Positions 1 to 9,534 of a DNA stretch of 64,000 nucleotides are shown here, one piece after another. Where the stretch lies: the NCBI GenBank assembly GCA_019339365.1, contig CP079860.1, positions 1,612,001 to 1,676,000 of the forward strand, in the 5' to 3' direction. Source of the DNA: Vibrio neptunius (GTDB lineage: Bacteria; Pseudomonadota; Gammaproteobacteria; Enterobacterales; Vibrionaceae). Position 1 is the first letter of the stretch. Each line of letters opens with the position of its first letter. Below the pieces are notes generated by a model. The model searched no databases and had not been told where the DNA came from. It saw only the letters and a program-made list of their open reading frames with translations. The position numbers and the translations under genes are program-made.

Positions 1-1840
1 CCAGCTAGGAAGTCGAGTTCGTTTTAGCTTGTTTATCAATGGTGAAGACTCCGATATTGAGCAGGTCAAACAGTCAATTGAGCTCACTCCTAGTGACCGC
101 TGGCGTGATCAAAATAGTGCGAGCCGAACCAACGAAGTGTTTCAGCGCACTGAACAATACCTGTCATTAACGGTGGCGATTGTTGTCATTATGGCAGCAA
201 CTACTTTAGTTTTGACCTGCCAGCATTATGTGGCAACGCGTCGGAAAACTATCTCAATGCTGAAAAGCCTTGGCGCCAGTAAGCGATGGATCGGTCGTTG
301 GCTCGGTATGCAGGTTATGATCTTACTGACCAGTGCATCGGTCATCGGAGTGATCATTGGTATCGTGCTTGAATACCTGCTTCGCATACCGCTTGTCGAT
401 TTGCTACCCAACCCTCTACCGAGTTATGGGTTACAACCAGTTTTCGTCTCCATTTTCACCAGTATCTTAATTGCTGTGCCAGCATTGGGTATTCCTCTGC
501 TAAGCCTTTTGAATGTGAGTGCAGTAGATGTCATGCAACCTCAGACGACAACCAAAAAAGATCGTAAAACACGCTGGTTAGTATTAGTGCCCATTGTGCC
601 GATGCTGTTTGTTTATCGCGAAAACACGTTGGTTTGGATTGTTTTAGGGGGCATGATTGCTTTATTTGCTGCCCTTGCAGTTGTGAGCTTATTTGTCACC
701 AGAATGTTGGGACGCCTCCCGTTATCGACGTCATTCAAACTTGCACTGAGTCGAATTAACCGCTCGTCACTTGCCACTGGTATCCAGTTTGGTGCCTTGG
801 CTCTGTCATTGATGTTACTGGCCGTTATGTGGCTGGTGCGCACCGACTTGTTGTCTGATTGGCAAAAAACGATTCCTGAAAATGCGCCGAACGCATTTGC
901 TCTGAATATTGCGCCCTATGAAAAAGACGGCTATCTGAGTGTGTTAGATGAGCATAATATTGAGCGCTCAATAGACTACCCAATTATTCGCGGGCGCTTG
1001 ACCGAAATCAACGGTATTGATGCCAAAGATCAGGCTCAAGGGGAAGAGGGTAGCGACGTACTACGACGTGAAATTAACTTTACCTTTGGCACAGGCATTC
1101 CCCAACATAACACTGTTCTCCTAGGACAGTGGTCTGAGAGTAACGGCGTATCTGTTGAATCGGATGTTGCTGAGGACTTTAACCTCAATTTAGGTGATGA
1201 ACTTACGTTTGTGATCAACAGCCAGGTAGTGAAAGCGAACGTGAACAGTATTCGCCAAGTTGAGTGGCGTGATATGAAACCTAACTTTTACTTTATCTTC
1301 ACTCCCGATGTCCTAAAGAGCATTCCAGCCACTTACTTGGTGAGTTTTAGAGTGGAAGAGCAGCATAACGGTGTGCTTAATGAGCTGTCCAGAAATCATC
1401 CAACCGTGAGTCTGATGGATATTCGTAGTATGGGCGAAAAAATTCAGCAATTACTCACTCAGATTGTCTGGTCTATCACGGTACTTGCTGCGCTCGGCGT
1501 TATTGCTGGTTTACTGTTGATATTCACTTTGCTCCGTTTGAGTTTGGGGCAGAGGCAATCTGAATTACAGTTATATCGGACGTTAGGAGCCAGTAAAAAG
1601 CGGGTAACGAGAACTATTTGGGCAGAATATGGATTGATGGCTCTGGTGGCTGGATTGATAGCGACCATAGGTGCAGAAGCCGTTGTTGGGGGCATTATGT
1701 CATTTGGGTTTGATCTTTCTCCCAGCCTTCATTTTTCACTTTGGTTTGCATTGCCATTGGTGACGTTTTGCACACTTGCGCTGGTTGTGAACAGTCTGTT
1801 AAAACGACTGCTAGTCCCTATAAACAAAGACTTTAACTAG
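1..1840 (+). CDS. ABC transporter permease, FtsX/YbbP type (5' end outside window)
   Basis: This is the C-terminal part of a large inner-membrane ABC permease. The frame is open from base 2, so the gene begins before the window and the apparent TTG start at 29 is not real. Visible segments are a transmembrane block around residues 50-70 of the window translation, more helices at 95-160 and 190-275, a long extracytoplasmic domain, and a last helix bundle near 475-600. Two copies of the FtsX-domain signature, LKSLGASKRWIGRW and YRTLGASKKRVTRT, mark the duplicated FtsX halves typical of YbbP-like permeases. Family members work with a YbbA-type ATPase and often a TesA-type hydrolase; neither is visible because the 5' side is cut. 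The transported substrate cannot be told from the sequence. Confidence 0.85.
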   Translation, partial: QLGSRVRFSLFINGEDSDIEQVKQSIELTPSDRWRDQNSASRTNEVFQRTEQYLSLTVAIVVIMAATTLVLTCQHYVATRRKTISMLKSLGASKRWIGRWLGMQVMILLTSASVIGVIIGIVLEYLLRIPLVDLLPNPLPSYGLQPVFVSIFTSILIAVPALGIPLLSLLNVSAVDVMQPQTTTKKDRKTRWLVLVPIVPMLFVYRENTLVWIVLGGMIALFAALAVVSLFVTRMLGRLPLSTSFKLALSRINRSSLATGIQFGALALSLMLLAVMWLVRTDLLSDWQKTIPENAPNAFALNIAPYEKDGYLSVLDEHNIERSIDYPIIRGRLTEINGIDAKDQAQGEEGSDVLRREINFTFGTGIPQHNTVLLGQWSESNGVSVESDVAEDFNLNLGDELTFVINSQVVKANVNSIRQVEWRDMKPNFYFIFTPDVLKSIPATYLVSFRVEEQHNGVLNELSRNHPTVSLMDIRSMGEKIQQLLTQIVWSITVLAALGVIAGLLLIFTLLRLSLGQRQSELQLYRTLGASKKRVTRTIWAEYGLMALVAGLIATIGAEAVVGGIMSFGFDLSPSLHFSLWFALPLVTFCTLALVVNSLLKRLLVPINKDFN

Positions 1841-1849
1841 CGCTTCAGT

Positions 1850-1906
1850 GGCTAAGTTATCCAGTTATCCACAAAAACAGTGGATAAAGTTTTGGATAAC
1901 TTAGCC
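1850..1906. repeat. Long inverted repeat containing a DnaA box
   Basis: A perfect 14-base arm, GGCTAAGTTATCCA at 1850-1863, is repeated inverted at 1893-1906. An inner arm TTATCCAC (1865-1872) pairs with GTGGATAA (1880-1887). The inner arm is part of TTATCCACA, the strict DnaA-box consensus, at 1865-1873. The hairpin lies just after the permease stop and has no T-run, so it is a poor rho-independent terminator. Confidence 0.6.
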
Positions 1907-2128
1907 TGTAGATAACTCGTCATTTGGTGCGAAGCCAATAAGCGTAATGTTTAGGGGATTTTTGTTATTCACAGTGACAATTTTTTGTGTAGTCACAGGA
2001 TATGAGTCAAGACTTTTTTTAATTTTTTTTACTTGAAATTGTCATATTTATCCCCTTCAAAAAATGTGATTTTTTTGGGTGTACAAACACAGTAAAATGT
2101 TCTGAGAATGAATAAATTAGCAACATAA

Positions 2129-3568
2129 ATGCAGCCTGATAATACAAAATTTGATACGCCTACTGTCGCTGTGATCGGTGGAGGCATTGCTGGTTCGACC
2201 GCAGCCTTGCACTTGGCAGAAATCGGTATAAATGTTGTGTTGCTTGAAAAAAGCAAAACTTTAATCAGTGGCCCTCCGATTTGCCATTTACACGCTGGTG
2301 GAAATTTATACAGAGAGATCTCGACTTCTCAATGTATCGAACTATTAAAACAATCCATTGAAACGGTTCGCCTATACCCACATACCATCAATCGACGTCC
2401 AACCGTCATTGCTGTGCCTTATAGCGACGGTGGTAGTCCCGATGAGCTGTATGAACGATTGATCACCATACAACGATGCTACCAGGAGCTGGTGGATTCA
2501 GATCCAGCGAACCAAGTGTTGGGCAAACCTTGCGATTATTACAAGTTCTATGGTCGTGACGAATTGGAAGAATTAGCCAGTCGCAGTCAACCTGAACAAC
2601 CAAAACATGTTGACGACTGGGTGATACCATTCGCGAAATCAGCGGACTTGGAATCTTTGAAGTTTCCAGTAGTCGCCGTTCAGGAACATGGCTGGAGCGT
2701 ATTTCGTATTGCAGCATCGGCTACACTGGCTCTTGACTCGATTCCAAACTGTCAGTTGCTTACTGAAACACAAGTGATTGGTCTTGAAAGTACGACTCAA
2801 GGTTGGAATGTAGAATACAGAAACACGATCGGCGAGGTCAGTGTTTTAAAAGTGGACTACTTGGTCAATGCTTGTGGTTATGAGACTGGAAGTATTGATG
2901 ATTTAGCGCAGACGCCGCGTGATCGCCTAGTCGAGTTTAAAGCAGCTTATGTAACGCGTTGGGATGAAAGCGATGAACTCTGGCCAGAAGTTATTTTTCA
3001 TGGCCCAAGAGGAACACCTAAAGGTATGGCTCAGTTAACGCCTTATCCGAACGGCGTATTCCAATTGCATGGTATGACGAAAGATATCACGTTGTTTGAT
3101 GACGGTTTGGTTGCTTCTGGTGAGCAATCTTCTCAGCCAACGCTTCCACTTAGGTTGAAACGGAAAATTCAACAAGGTTGGGATGAATCAGTGGTTTTGG
3201 AACGGACGAGACGCGCCATTGAACACATGGCTAATTTTGTACCTGGCTACAAGAACGCCTATGAGTTTGGTACGCCTTTATTTGGCGCTCAGCAGATCCC
3301 TGGCTCAGATGAGACGCTTCGAGCGGCAGATGTCACCTTCGAAGGACGTCATTATGCAAGGATTGAAGTGGTCAAAGGTTCCTCTGCTCTAGAAGCTGCT
3401 ATCAAGCTGGTTGATGAGTGGTCGCTGTTTGACTACAAGGGTGAGTCCATTGAGTCTCTTCACCCTGTTAGTATGGCATTGGACCCGAAAGTGATTGAAT
3501 CCAAAGCGGAAGAATTGGCAATACTGCGAGATTACCCGCCAGAGCTCGCCAGTGTTTATGGGCAATAA
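2129..3568 (+). CDS. FAD-dependent oxidoreductase
   Basis: A 479-residue flavoprotein with an N-terminal dinucleotide-binding fold: GGGIAGSTAALHLAEIG at about residues 17-33 is the GxGxxG nucleotide-binding loop, and the following strand ends in an acidic residue (LLEKS) that would bind the FAD ribose. The rest resembles DadA/DAO-like oxidoreductases. No signal peptide or membrane segment is seen, so it should be cytoplasmic. The substrate is not evident. The gene stands alone after a 288-base gap and ends at a strong terminator. No good Shine-Dalgarno sequence precedes the ATG, so the exact start is less certain than the frame. Confidence 0.8.
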   Translation: MQPDNTKFDTPTVAVIGGGIAGSTAALHLAEIGINVVLLEKSKTLISGPPICHLHAGGNLYREISTSQCIELLKQSIETVRLYPHTINRRPTVIAVPYSDGGSPDELYERLITIQRCYQELVDSDPANQVLGKPCDYYKFYGRDELEELASRSQPEQPKHVDDWVIPFAKSADLESLKFPVVAVQEHGWSVFRIAASATLALDSIPNCQLLTETQVIGLESTTQGWNVEYRNTIGEVSVLKVDYLVNACGYETGSIDDLAQTPRDRLVEFKAAYVTRWDESDELWPEVIFHGPRGTPKGMAQLTPYPNGVFQLHGMTKDITLFDDGLVASGEQSSQPTLPLRLKRKIQQGWDESVVLERTRRAIEHMANFVPGYKNAYEFGTPLFGAQQIPGSDETLRAADVTFEGRHYARIEVVKGSSALEAAIKLVDEWSLFDYKGESIESLHPVSMALDPKVIESKAEELAILRDYPPELASVYGQ

Positions 3569-3570
3569 TG

Positions 3571-3598
3571 AAAAAGCGCCCGAAATTGGCGCTTTTTC
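3571..3598. terminator. Bidirectional rho-independent terminator
   Basis: AAAAAGCGCC, a short loop and GGCGCTTTTT form a stem with A- and T-runs on both sides. It can end the oxidoreductase transcript rightward and the pxp operon leftward. Confidence 0.85.
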
Positions 3599-3608
3599 TT
3601 TGTATCGG

Positions 3609-4546
3609 CTAGTAGCCAAAGAACCTTGCCCACTGACACCAAACGTCTTGCAATCCCAGTAAATCCCCTCTAACAAAGCGAACTTTTTGCCCTGGTTTGG
3701 CTTGAGCGAGTCTAGGTAGGTCAATACGCGCTACGCAACCAATTTTGGGGTAACCCCCAATCGTTTGCCTGTCATTAAGTAGTACGATAGGTTCCCCATT
3801 AGGGGGATCTGGACCGCGCCAAGTGCAATACCTTCGCTGAGATATTCTTGGTTGGGTGGGGTGATTTTAGCATCACAGAGTCGATAGCCCATTCGGTCAA
3901 CCAACTGACTGACGGTAAATTCTTGTTTGTAGAGGGCGTTTATTGCATCTTGTGAAAAGTCATCCACCTGATAGCCTTCGATTACACGCAGCTCCAGCGG
4001 TAAATTGTAGTCTGGTTTATAGCGGAAAGTCATCTGTAGTGACTTTTCTCTCACTTCATGAGGCTCGAAACCAATGATTTCACCTGCTTGTACTGGCTGG
4101 CCTGACTGAGTGCCCCCGAGTTGATCTCTAGTGACGGTGGCGCAGCTACCAAGTTGAGTTTTAACCTTAAAACCGCCTTTTACGGCGAGATAACTTCTTA
4201 ACCCATTCTTTGGTAAAGAAAAGGTCAGAGTTTGCCCCTGGCGTGCAACAAACGTAGACCAGTTTTCAATCGCTACACCGTCAAGGCGAGCATTAAGGTC
4301 TCCACCAGTGATGGCCATTTCACATTTTGAGTGAATGAGGAATTCAGCCTGACCAAGAGTAATCTCTAAACAAGGACAATTGGTAGTATTGCCCAAAAGG
4401 TGATTCGCCCAGCTATAGGCATAGTCATCGAGAGGGCCACCTTGAGTAATACCGAAATGAGCTAACCCGAATCGACCAAAATCTTGGATGAGCGTTTGCT
4501 GGCCGGGTTTAATTACAGTCATTGCATTGCTATTCATCACTGCCAC
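3609..4546 (-). CDS. pxpC: 5-oxoprolinase subunit PxpC (single-base frameshift)
   Basis: PxpC belongs to the biotin-dependent carboxyltransferase-like (KipA/AHS2) family. With PxpA and PxpB it forms the ATP-dependent 5-oxoprolinase that opens 5-oxoproline to glutamate. The first 248 residues match the family (QTLIQDFGRFGLAHFGI, GGPLDDYAY). The frame is then lost at a run of five C on the coding strand (plus-strand G-run 3802-3806). With six C, translation continues through NGEPIVLLNDRQTIGGYPKI to a stop at 3609-3611, giving about 312 residues, the normal family length. It overlaps pxpB by 10 bases, so translation is coupled. I read the shift as a probable sequencing error, although a real mutation cannot be excluded. 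Confidence 0.85.
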
Positions 4547-5244
4547 CCCTTGGCGATACGCCCGCCTAAACGAAGAAACTCATCACCGGAAATTGGTTGA
4601 AAACGAACTTTGGTGCCAATAGAAAAGGGCAATATTGGTGAGTTGTCCGGTGTATAAAGATTTATTGGGCAATTACCAATAATATTCCAGCCGCCGGGAG
4701 ACTCTGCGGGGTAGATTGCTGTGTTCGAATTGGCAATGCCGACACTGCCCTTTGGCAACTTAACTCTTGGCGTAGATTTTCTAGGTAATCGCAGTGATTC
4801 ATTTACCGAAGTTAAAAACGCAAAGCCTGGTGCAAATCCAATGGCGCCTACCGTGTATTCCTGAGCGCAATGCAGTTCAATCACATCGTCGAGCTTTAGC
4901 CCTTGATCGTAGTAATAAGCTAAATCTGGGCCGACATCGTCATGATAATAGACAGGCAATTCGATATGCTGTGAGTCAGTATCATCTGGAAGCGCTTTAA
5001 TGGCTTCTGTGACCAGTTTTTCCAAATAAGGCACAAATTCGAATATTGAGACTCGGTGAGGAAGGTAATCAATTAGGATGGAATCAAACGAAGGGGTCAC
5101 GTTCATTATCATAGCCCCAAGTTGATTACTCAGATACTGACTTATCTCTCCAATCAAGAGAGATAGCTTGTGACTGGGTTCTGCCTCAAAATGGATGAGT
5201 ATTGAACATTCAGCAACGGGATCGACAGATGTTTCGATATTCAC
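4537..5244 (-). CDS. pxpB: 5-oxoprolinase subunit PxpB
   Basis: A 235-residue protein of the KipI/AHS1 (allophanate hydrolase subunit 1-like) family. Family features are GAIGFAPGFAFL near residue 130 and the downstream segment SVGIANSNTAIYPAESPGG, a glycine-rich hallmark. It pairs with PxpC to activate 5-oxoproline for cleavage by PxpA. It is the middle gene of the leftward pxpA-pxpB-pxpC operon, 16 bases after pxpA and overlapping pxpC by 10 bases. It has no signal peptide and should be cytoplasmic. Confidence 0.9.
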   Translation of the reverse strand: MNIETSVDPVAECSILIHFEAEPSHKLSLLIGEISQYLSNQLGAMIMNVTPSFDSILIDYLPHRVSIFEFVPYLEKLVTEAIKALPDDTDSQHIELPVYYHDDVGPDLAYYYDQGLKLDDVIELHCAQEYTVGAIGFAPGFAFLTSVNESLRLPRKSTPRVKLPKGSVGIANSNTAIYPAESPGGWNIIGNCPINLYTPDNSPILPFSIGTKVRFQPISGDEFLRLGGRIAKGWQ

Positions 5245-5260
5245 TCATGCTCTCCTTACG

Positions 5261-5995
5261 CTAAAGGACGTTTCGTATTTTCTGAATCATTCTAATCGCG
5301 TGCTCGTTGTCGCCGTGAACACAAATCGTGTCAGCTTCAATAGGGATTAAAAAGCCGTCAATGGTCCTCACTTTTCCGTAGTGCACAATCTGTTTGATTT
5401 GATCGAGTATATCTTCTTCTTTATGCAATACGGCACCAGGCATTGAACGCGGAGACAATGAACCGTTTGATAGATAGGCGCGATCGGCAAATGCTTCGAA
5501 TAGAACAGGAAGTTCATACTTGTCAGCAATATCCAAATGTTTTTCGCTATCATTAATGGCCAGCATCATTAGCGGTACATCAAAACACGATACAGCATCT
5601 GCAACCGCATCAAATATTGAGATATCTCGCATCATGTCATTATATAGAGCGCCATGTGGCTTAACGTAGCCAACTTGCGCGTTATGGCTTTCTGCCAAAG
5701 ATTTAAGTGCGCCTACCTGATAGATAAGCATGTTGGTGATTTCTTCTGTCGCCATTGGAATAGACCGACGACCAAAGCCCTGTAAATCTGGGTAGCTCGG
5801 ATGAGCACCTATTTGAGTGTCATGCTCAATGGCCAGTTTAATGGTATTGGACATAATCTGAGGATCGGAGGCGTGAAACCCGCAAGCAATGTTTGCCATG
5901 TCTATCCAAGGCATGACCGCTTCATCGTTGCCCATACGCCAAGAGCCAAAGCTTTCACCCATATCGCAATTTAGTGTAATAGAACGCTTTGTCAT
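5261..5995 (-). CDS. pxpA: 5-oxoprolinase subunit PxpA (LamB/YcsF family)
   Basis: PxpA is the metal-dependent amidohydrolase-like subunit that opens the 5-oxoproline ring. The start is taken at the ATG at 5995, giving MTKRSITLNCDMGESFG, because a GGA-type ribosome site sits 9-12 bases upstream and the N-terminus then aligns with the family, which begins just before the NxDxGE motif. An in-frame ATG at 6016 would add seven residues without a ribosome site. Other family motifs are ANIACGFHASD, IGAHPSYPDLQGFGRR and VKPHGALYN. It is the first gene of the operon; the 244-base gap to divergent galE should hold the promoter. Confidence 0.9.
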   Translation of the reverse strand: MTKRSITLNCDMGESFGSWRMGNDEAVMPWIDMANIACGFHASDPQIMSNTIKLAIEHDTQIGAHPSYPDLQGFGRRSIPMATEEITNMLIYQVGALKSLAESHNAQVGYVKPHGALYNDMMRDISIFDAVADAVSCFDVPLMMLAINDSEKHLDIADKYELPVLFEAFADRAYLSNGSLSPRSMPGAVLHKEEDILDQIKQIVHYGKVRTIDGFLIPIEADTICVHGDNEHAIRMIQKIRNVL

Positions 5996-6239
5996 TGAAT
6001 CCATTCCAACATTCATCTATTGAGTCAACATGTTATAAAAATAACAAACAATCAATGATCTATTTCATTATTTTGCCAACGCTAAGCCTATTTATTGCTT
6101 TATATTGTAAGCATCTTGTACTTATGGTTCGCTTAAGGCATCTAGGAGCGGATTTAGCGGTTTGATTCTCATTAATAAGCTATGTTTTAACATGAAGATT
6201 CGTTAGTATTTGCACCAAATTTATCAGAAGGTTAGGGAT

Positions 6240-7257
6240 ATGAACGTACTGGTTACAGGCGGTATGGGGTACATAGGCAGCCACACATGTATACAAATGA
6301 TCGAAGCAGGGATGACACCTGTCATTTTCGACAACCTATACAACAGTAAAAAGAGTGTTCTCAAAAAGAGTAGAACAAGTCACAGGTGTGGCGCCATCCT
6401 TCATCGAAGGGGATATTCGTGACAAACAGGCGCTTGTGGCGGTAATGAAAGCGCATCAGATCAACGCTGTTATCCATTTTGCTGGTTTGAAAGCTGTCGG
6501 TGAGTCAGTAGAGAAGCCGCTCGAATATTACGATAACAACGTTAATGGTACCTTGGTACTCGTCGATGCTATGCGTGAAGTTGGCGTTAAGTCTATTGTT
6601 TTTTCATCTTCTGCCACGGTTTATGGTGACCCTGCAAGTGTGCCAATTACTGAAGATTTCCCAACCAGCGCGACGAATCCATATGGCCGCAGTAAGTTAA
6701 TGGTGGAAGAATGCCTGACGGATTTCCAGAAAGCGAACCCAGATTGGAGCGTCACGCTACTTCGATATTTCAATCCAGTAGGCTCACACCCATCAGGTCA
6801 TTTAGGTGAAGATCCCCAGGGTATACCAAATAACCTAATGCCTTTTGTTTCTCAGGTAGCGGTTGGTCGACGTGAATGTTTGTCTGTATTTGGTGATGAT
6901 TACCCAACCAAAGATGGGACGGGGGTGCGTGATTACATTCACGTGATGGACCTTGCCGATGGACATATCGCAGCGCTTAAGAAAGTCGGCCAAAAAGGCG
7001 GTTTGCATGTCTACAACTTGGGTACTGGCAACGGCTACAGTGTTCTAGATATGGTAAAAGCTTTTGAATTGGCGTCTGGTAAGCAGGTGCCTTATCAAAT
7101 CGTCAAACGTCGTCCTGGTGACATCGCTGAATGTTGGGCAGACCCTTCTAAAGCAATGCGTGATTTGGAGTGGAAAGCGGATCGTACATTGGAAGAAATG
7201 ACCACTGATACGTGGCGTTGGCAGTCCAATAATCCTCAAGGGTATCCAGACGCATAA
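6240..7257 (+). CDS. galE: UDP-glucose 4-epimerase GalE (single-base frameshift)
   Basis: GalE interconverts UDP-glucose and UDP-galactose using bound NAD. The N-terminus [16 protein letters not shown] has the GxxGxxG cofactor loop. The catalytic YxxxK is in [12 protein letters not shown] and the serine in [10 protein letters not shown]. The start at 6240 is preceded by AAGGTTAGGG. The frame breaks at a run of five A (6363-6367); with four A the protein reads [15 protein letters not shown] and is a normal-length 338-residue GalE. The two fragments are otherwise fully conserved, so a sequencing insertion is the simplest explanation. A strong terminator follows. Confidence 0.9.
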
Positions 7258-7278
7258 CTTATCCTTACAAAGAAGATA

Positions 7279-7302
7279 GCCACCGCAAGCGGTGGCTTTT
7301 TT
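7279..7302 (+). terminator. Terminator of galE
   Basis: GCCACCGC-AA-GCGGTGGC followed by six T; a perfect 8-bp stem. Confidence 0.9.
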
Positions 7303-7344
7303 ACGCATTATACAAAATTGACAAAATTGACAATGCGGATGAGG

Positions 7345-7462
7345 TTAATCCACCTCTTTATCTTTGCCCAGCGACAGTGGCCAGACAGAGATTGCGGCGA
7401 CAACGGCAAAGCCAGACAAGATAATGAAAGGCATCGCGCCGTAGCCCAAGATATGCCAGATA
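7345..7462 (-). pseudogene. Remnant of an MFS-type transporter (C-terminus only)
   Basis: The last 40 or so residues on the minus strand read as a membrane helix ending in a charged tail: HILGYGAMPFIILSG, then AVVAAISVWPLSLGKDKEVD and a stop. This resembles the last helix of a major facilitator transporter. Nothing upstream in frame supports the rest of the protein, and the sequence passes directly into a plus-strand LuxR remnant. The right boundary is approximate. Confidence 0.55.
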
Positions 7463-7626
7463 AGGGATTCTAACAGAGGTCGCAAAGGGTACAAATCGCG
7501 GATAACTTGTTCATTTCTGAGTCTACAGTGAAGGTTCACATGAAAAGCTTGCTAAAAAAACTTAAGGTTCCATCGCGCACCGCGGCAACCGTTTTGTATC
7601 TTGAGCGTTACGGCGAAATAAAATAA
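7463..7626 (+). pseudogene. Remnant of a LuxR-family regulator (HTH end only)
   Basis: The plus strand encodes the end of a LuxR/NarL-type helix-turn-helix: ILTEVAKGTN, a frame break, then ADNLFISESTVKVHMKSLL and a tail ending LYLERYGEIK and a stop. The STVKVHMKSLLKKL segment is the recognition helix of this family. The receiver or sensor part is missing. With the MFS remnant it forms a head-to-head scar; the break near 7503 would be repaired by restoring about 8 bases. Confidence 0.6.
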
Positions 7627-7647
7627 TTGGTTTTAGACATTATCAAA

Positions 7648-7670
7648 AAGGGCGCTCAACGAGCGCCCTT
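7648..7670 (-). terminator. Terminator of dcuC
   Basis: On the minus strand AAGGGCGCTC-GTT-GAGCGCCCTT is followed by TTT; a 10-bp perfect stem 17 bases past the dcuC stop. It may also end transcription from the left. Confidence 0.85.
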
Positions 7671-7686
7671 ACTGTTTTTGTCTAGG

Positions 7687-9063
7687 TTATGCTGACATTG
7701 GAACTAAGACTAATGTTCCTAAGATAACCGTGATTAAGCCGCATAGAACGGGCACTGACGTACGTTTTACCACTTCAAATGGGCTGATCTTACCCATACC
7801 TGATGTCGCAACTACCACACCAGACACAGGTGAAACAGTACGGCCCAAGTTTGAAGCCTGAAGCATAGGAATGATCAAAAAGGCCGGGTTTAACCCCATT
7901 TTTGCCGCTAGAGCAGGTGCCAACTCTACAAACGCATAGAAAGGCGCGTTACCCGAACCGGTCGCGATTGCTGCTGCAACGGTTAAACCTGTCAGTATAA
8001 GCATGAGCGCAATACCACCAGCCCCAGCTGTTTCAGCAAGATGAAGTAGGTTATCAATGGCTCCAATTGACATCAGACCTTGGGCGAATACACCAGCCGC
8101 AACTAACAGCATTACCACGCCCTTGAATGCATCTGCCATACCTTGATAGCAAGACTCTAAGTCCTCAAGCGTCTCTTTGCCTTTGAATCGTTTAGTGACA
8201 AAGTCGACAAGTGCACCAATGAAAATCGACAAAACAACAATGGTATAGATGTCCAGTTTTAGGCCCGGAATGGTGCGTCCATTGAACAGAAAAACACCGA
8301 TGATAGGTAGAAACGGCAACACTGCGTAATACGCTGGGGAATTAACTTCGATTTCAGAAACGTCAACGCGTTCCATTGGTGAGTTGTCTTTCTTATCCAG
8401 ATATTTGTTCCAAAAGAAGGCTGCCGCCGCCATGACGATAATGGCACAAATAGACACTGGTAGAACGGTTTGAACAGCAAACACATCCAAATCCAACCCT
8501 GACTTTTCTGCAGCAATAACGACATCGCCCGACGTTGGTGAAAGAATGATCGCGGCTGGTGACGCGCACACCGCTACCGCTGCTGGGCGTGAGATACCCA
8601 TTGCCGTCATCATTGGGAATAGAGTTGCCATCAACAGAACACCCAAACCAGTGGCAGAACTTACTGCTAGTGACATGAGACACGCAACGATATAAGCCGC
8701 GACCAGCAGAACGTAAGGTGATTTGATGACAGAAAGAGGCTTAGAAAACTGTTTAACAACGACGTTATTAGCACCAATATGTGTCATGTAAGAAGCAAAA
8801 CCACAAAGCAACATGATTTGCATCCCCAAACCGCCACCACGATATTGGAGCATGTATTTCACGTACTCTAGGGCGTCTGTAAACATATTGCCAGTCGAGG
8901 TTATTTTTGATGGTAGAACCGTGTGGCCAATGAGGCCTGTAAGAATAAGTAGTAAAACACCTGCTGTTAAAAGTACACCCGCAGGTTTGTAACCTTTAAC
9001 AATGAAATAGCCGACCGCCACAGTGACGACTAACCCAATGAAGAGCTCCAGCATAGATATCAC
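7687..9063 (-). CDS. dcuC: Anaerobic C4-dicarboxylate transporter, DcuC family
   Basis: A 458-residue polytopic inner-membrane protein, close to the 461 residues of E. coli DcuC. It has about 12 hydrophobic segments beginning LELFIGLVVTVAVGYFIVKG. DcuC-type carriers exchange or export succinate and take up fumarate, malate and related C4 acids during anaerobic growth. The central hydrophilic loop (about residues 215-235) and the segment AAIATGSGNAPFYAFVELAP, likely in the transport core, fit the family. It is monocistronic. No clear FNR or CRP site was found upstream. Confidence 0.88.
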   Translation of the reverse strand: MISMLELFIGLVVTVAVGYFIVKGYKPAGVLLTAGVLLLILTGLIGHTVLPSKITSTGNMFTDALEYVKYMLQYRGGGLGMQIMLLCGFASYMTHIGANNVVVKQFSKPLSVIKSPYVLLVAAYIVACLMSLAVSSATGLGVLLMATLFPMMTAMGISRPAAVAVCASPAAIILSPTSGDVVIAAEKSGLDLDVFAVQTVLPVSICAIIVMAAAAFFWNKYLDKKDNSPMERVDVSEIEVNSPAYYAVLPFLPIIGVFLFNGRTIPGLKLDIYTIVVLSIFIGALVDFVTKRFKGKETLEDLESCYQGMADAFKGVVMLLVAAGVFAQGLMSIGAIDNLLHLAETAGAGGIALMLILTGLTVAAAIATGSGNAPFYAFVELAPALAAKMGLNPAFLIIPMLQASNLGRTVSPVSGVVVATSGMGKISPFEVVKRTSVPVLCGLITVILGTLVLVPMSA

Positions 9064-9534
9064 CTTAAGATATGAAAATTATATAAAAACTGTTTCAAAC
9101 TATGACAAGGAATGTACATAAAACTATGCTGTAGCACGAGTGCTAGTTAAACTTCTGATGATCTAGAGCAATAAATGGATTGTCTTATTTAAAATGGTGA
9201 TTAATGTTGTAAAAGATTGGTGTTTTAGATGTTGTTAATAATTTGAAAGCCATATCTGGATGGTTCAACATGACAGAAGTAATGCACTTGTGGCCTCAAT
9301 ACTACTTAAAGAACGATATCCATTTCTATTTGTCATCAGGTGAGTCCGTTGAATTGATGTAAGGCAAATTGCTTCCGATTTGACGAGAAAAGAGCTTGAT
9401 GCCTGTCGAGCCCTATATCTTTCGTTGATTTTGTGTCTCCATTCCTTCTACTGTGACTCGTTCGTGTTGCTCAATTTGAGAAACCAATGCGCCCCTAACC
9501 GTCAATATCATGCAAAAGCAGTAAGTGATACGTG
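9064..9534. other. Intergenic region upstream of dcuC
   Basis: About 470 bases without a supported gene. It should hold the dcuC promoter. A possible plus-strand reading frame from 9380 runs antisense into the lipase gene, has no ribosome site and odd composition, and is not called. Confidence 0.5.

Noticed and set aside
3389..3724. 111-residue minus-strand reading frame
   Set aside because: It is an off-frame reading over the repaired 3' end of pxpC and the end of the oxidoreductase gene.
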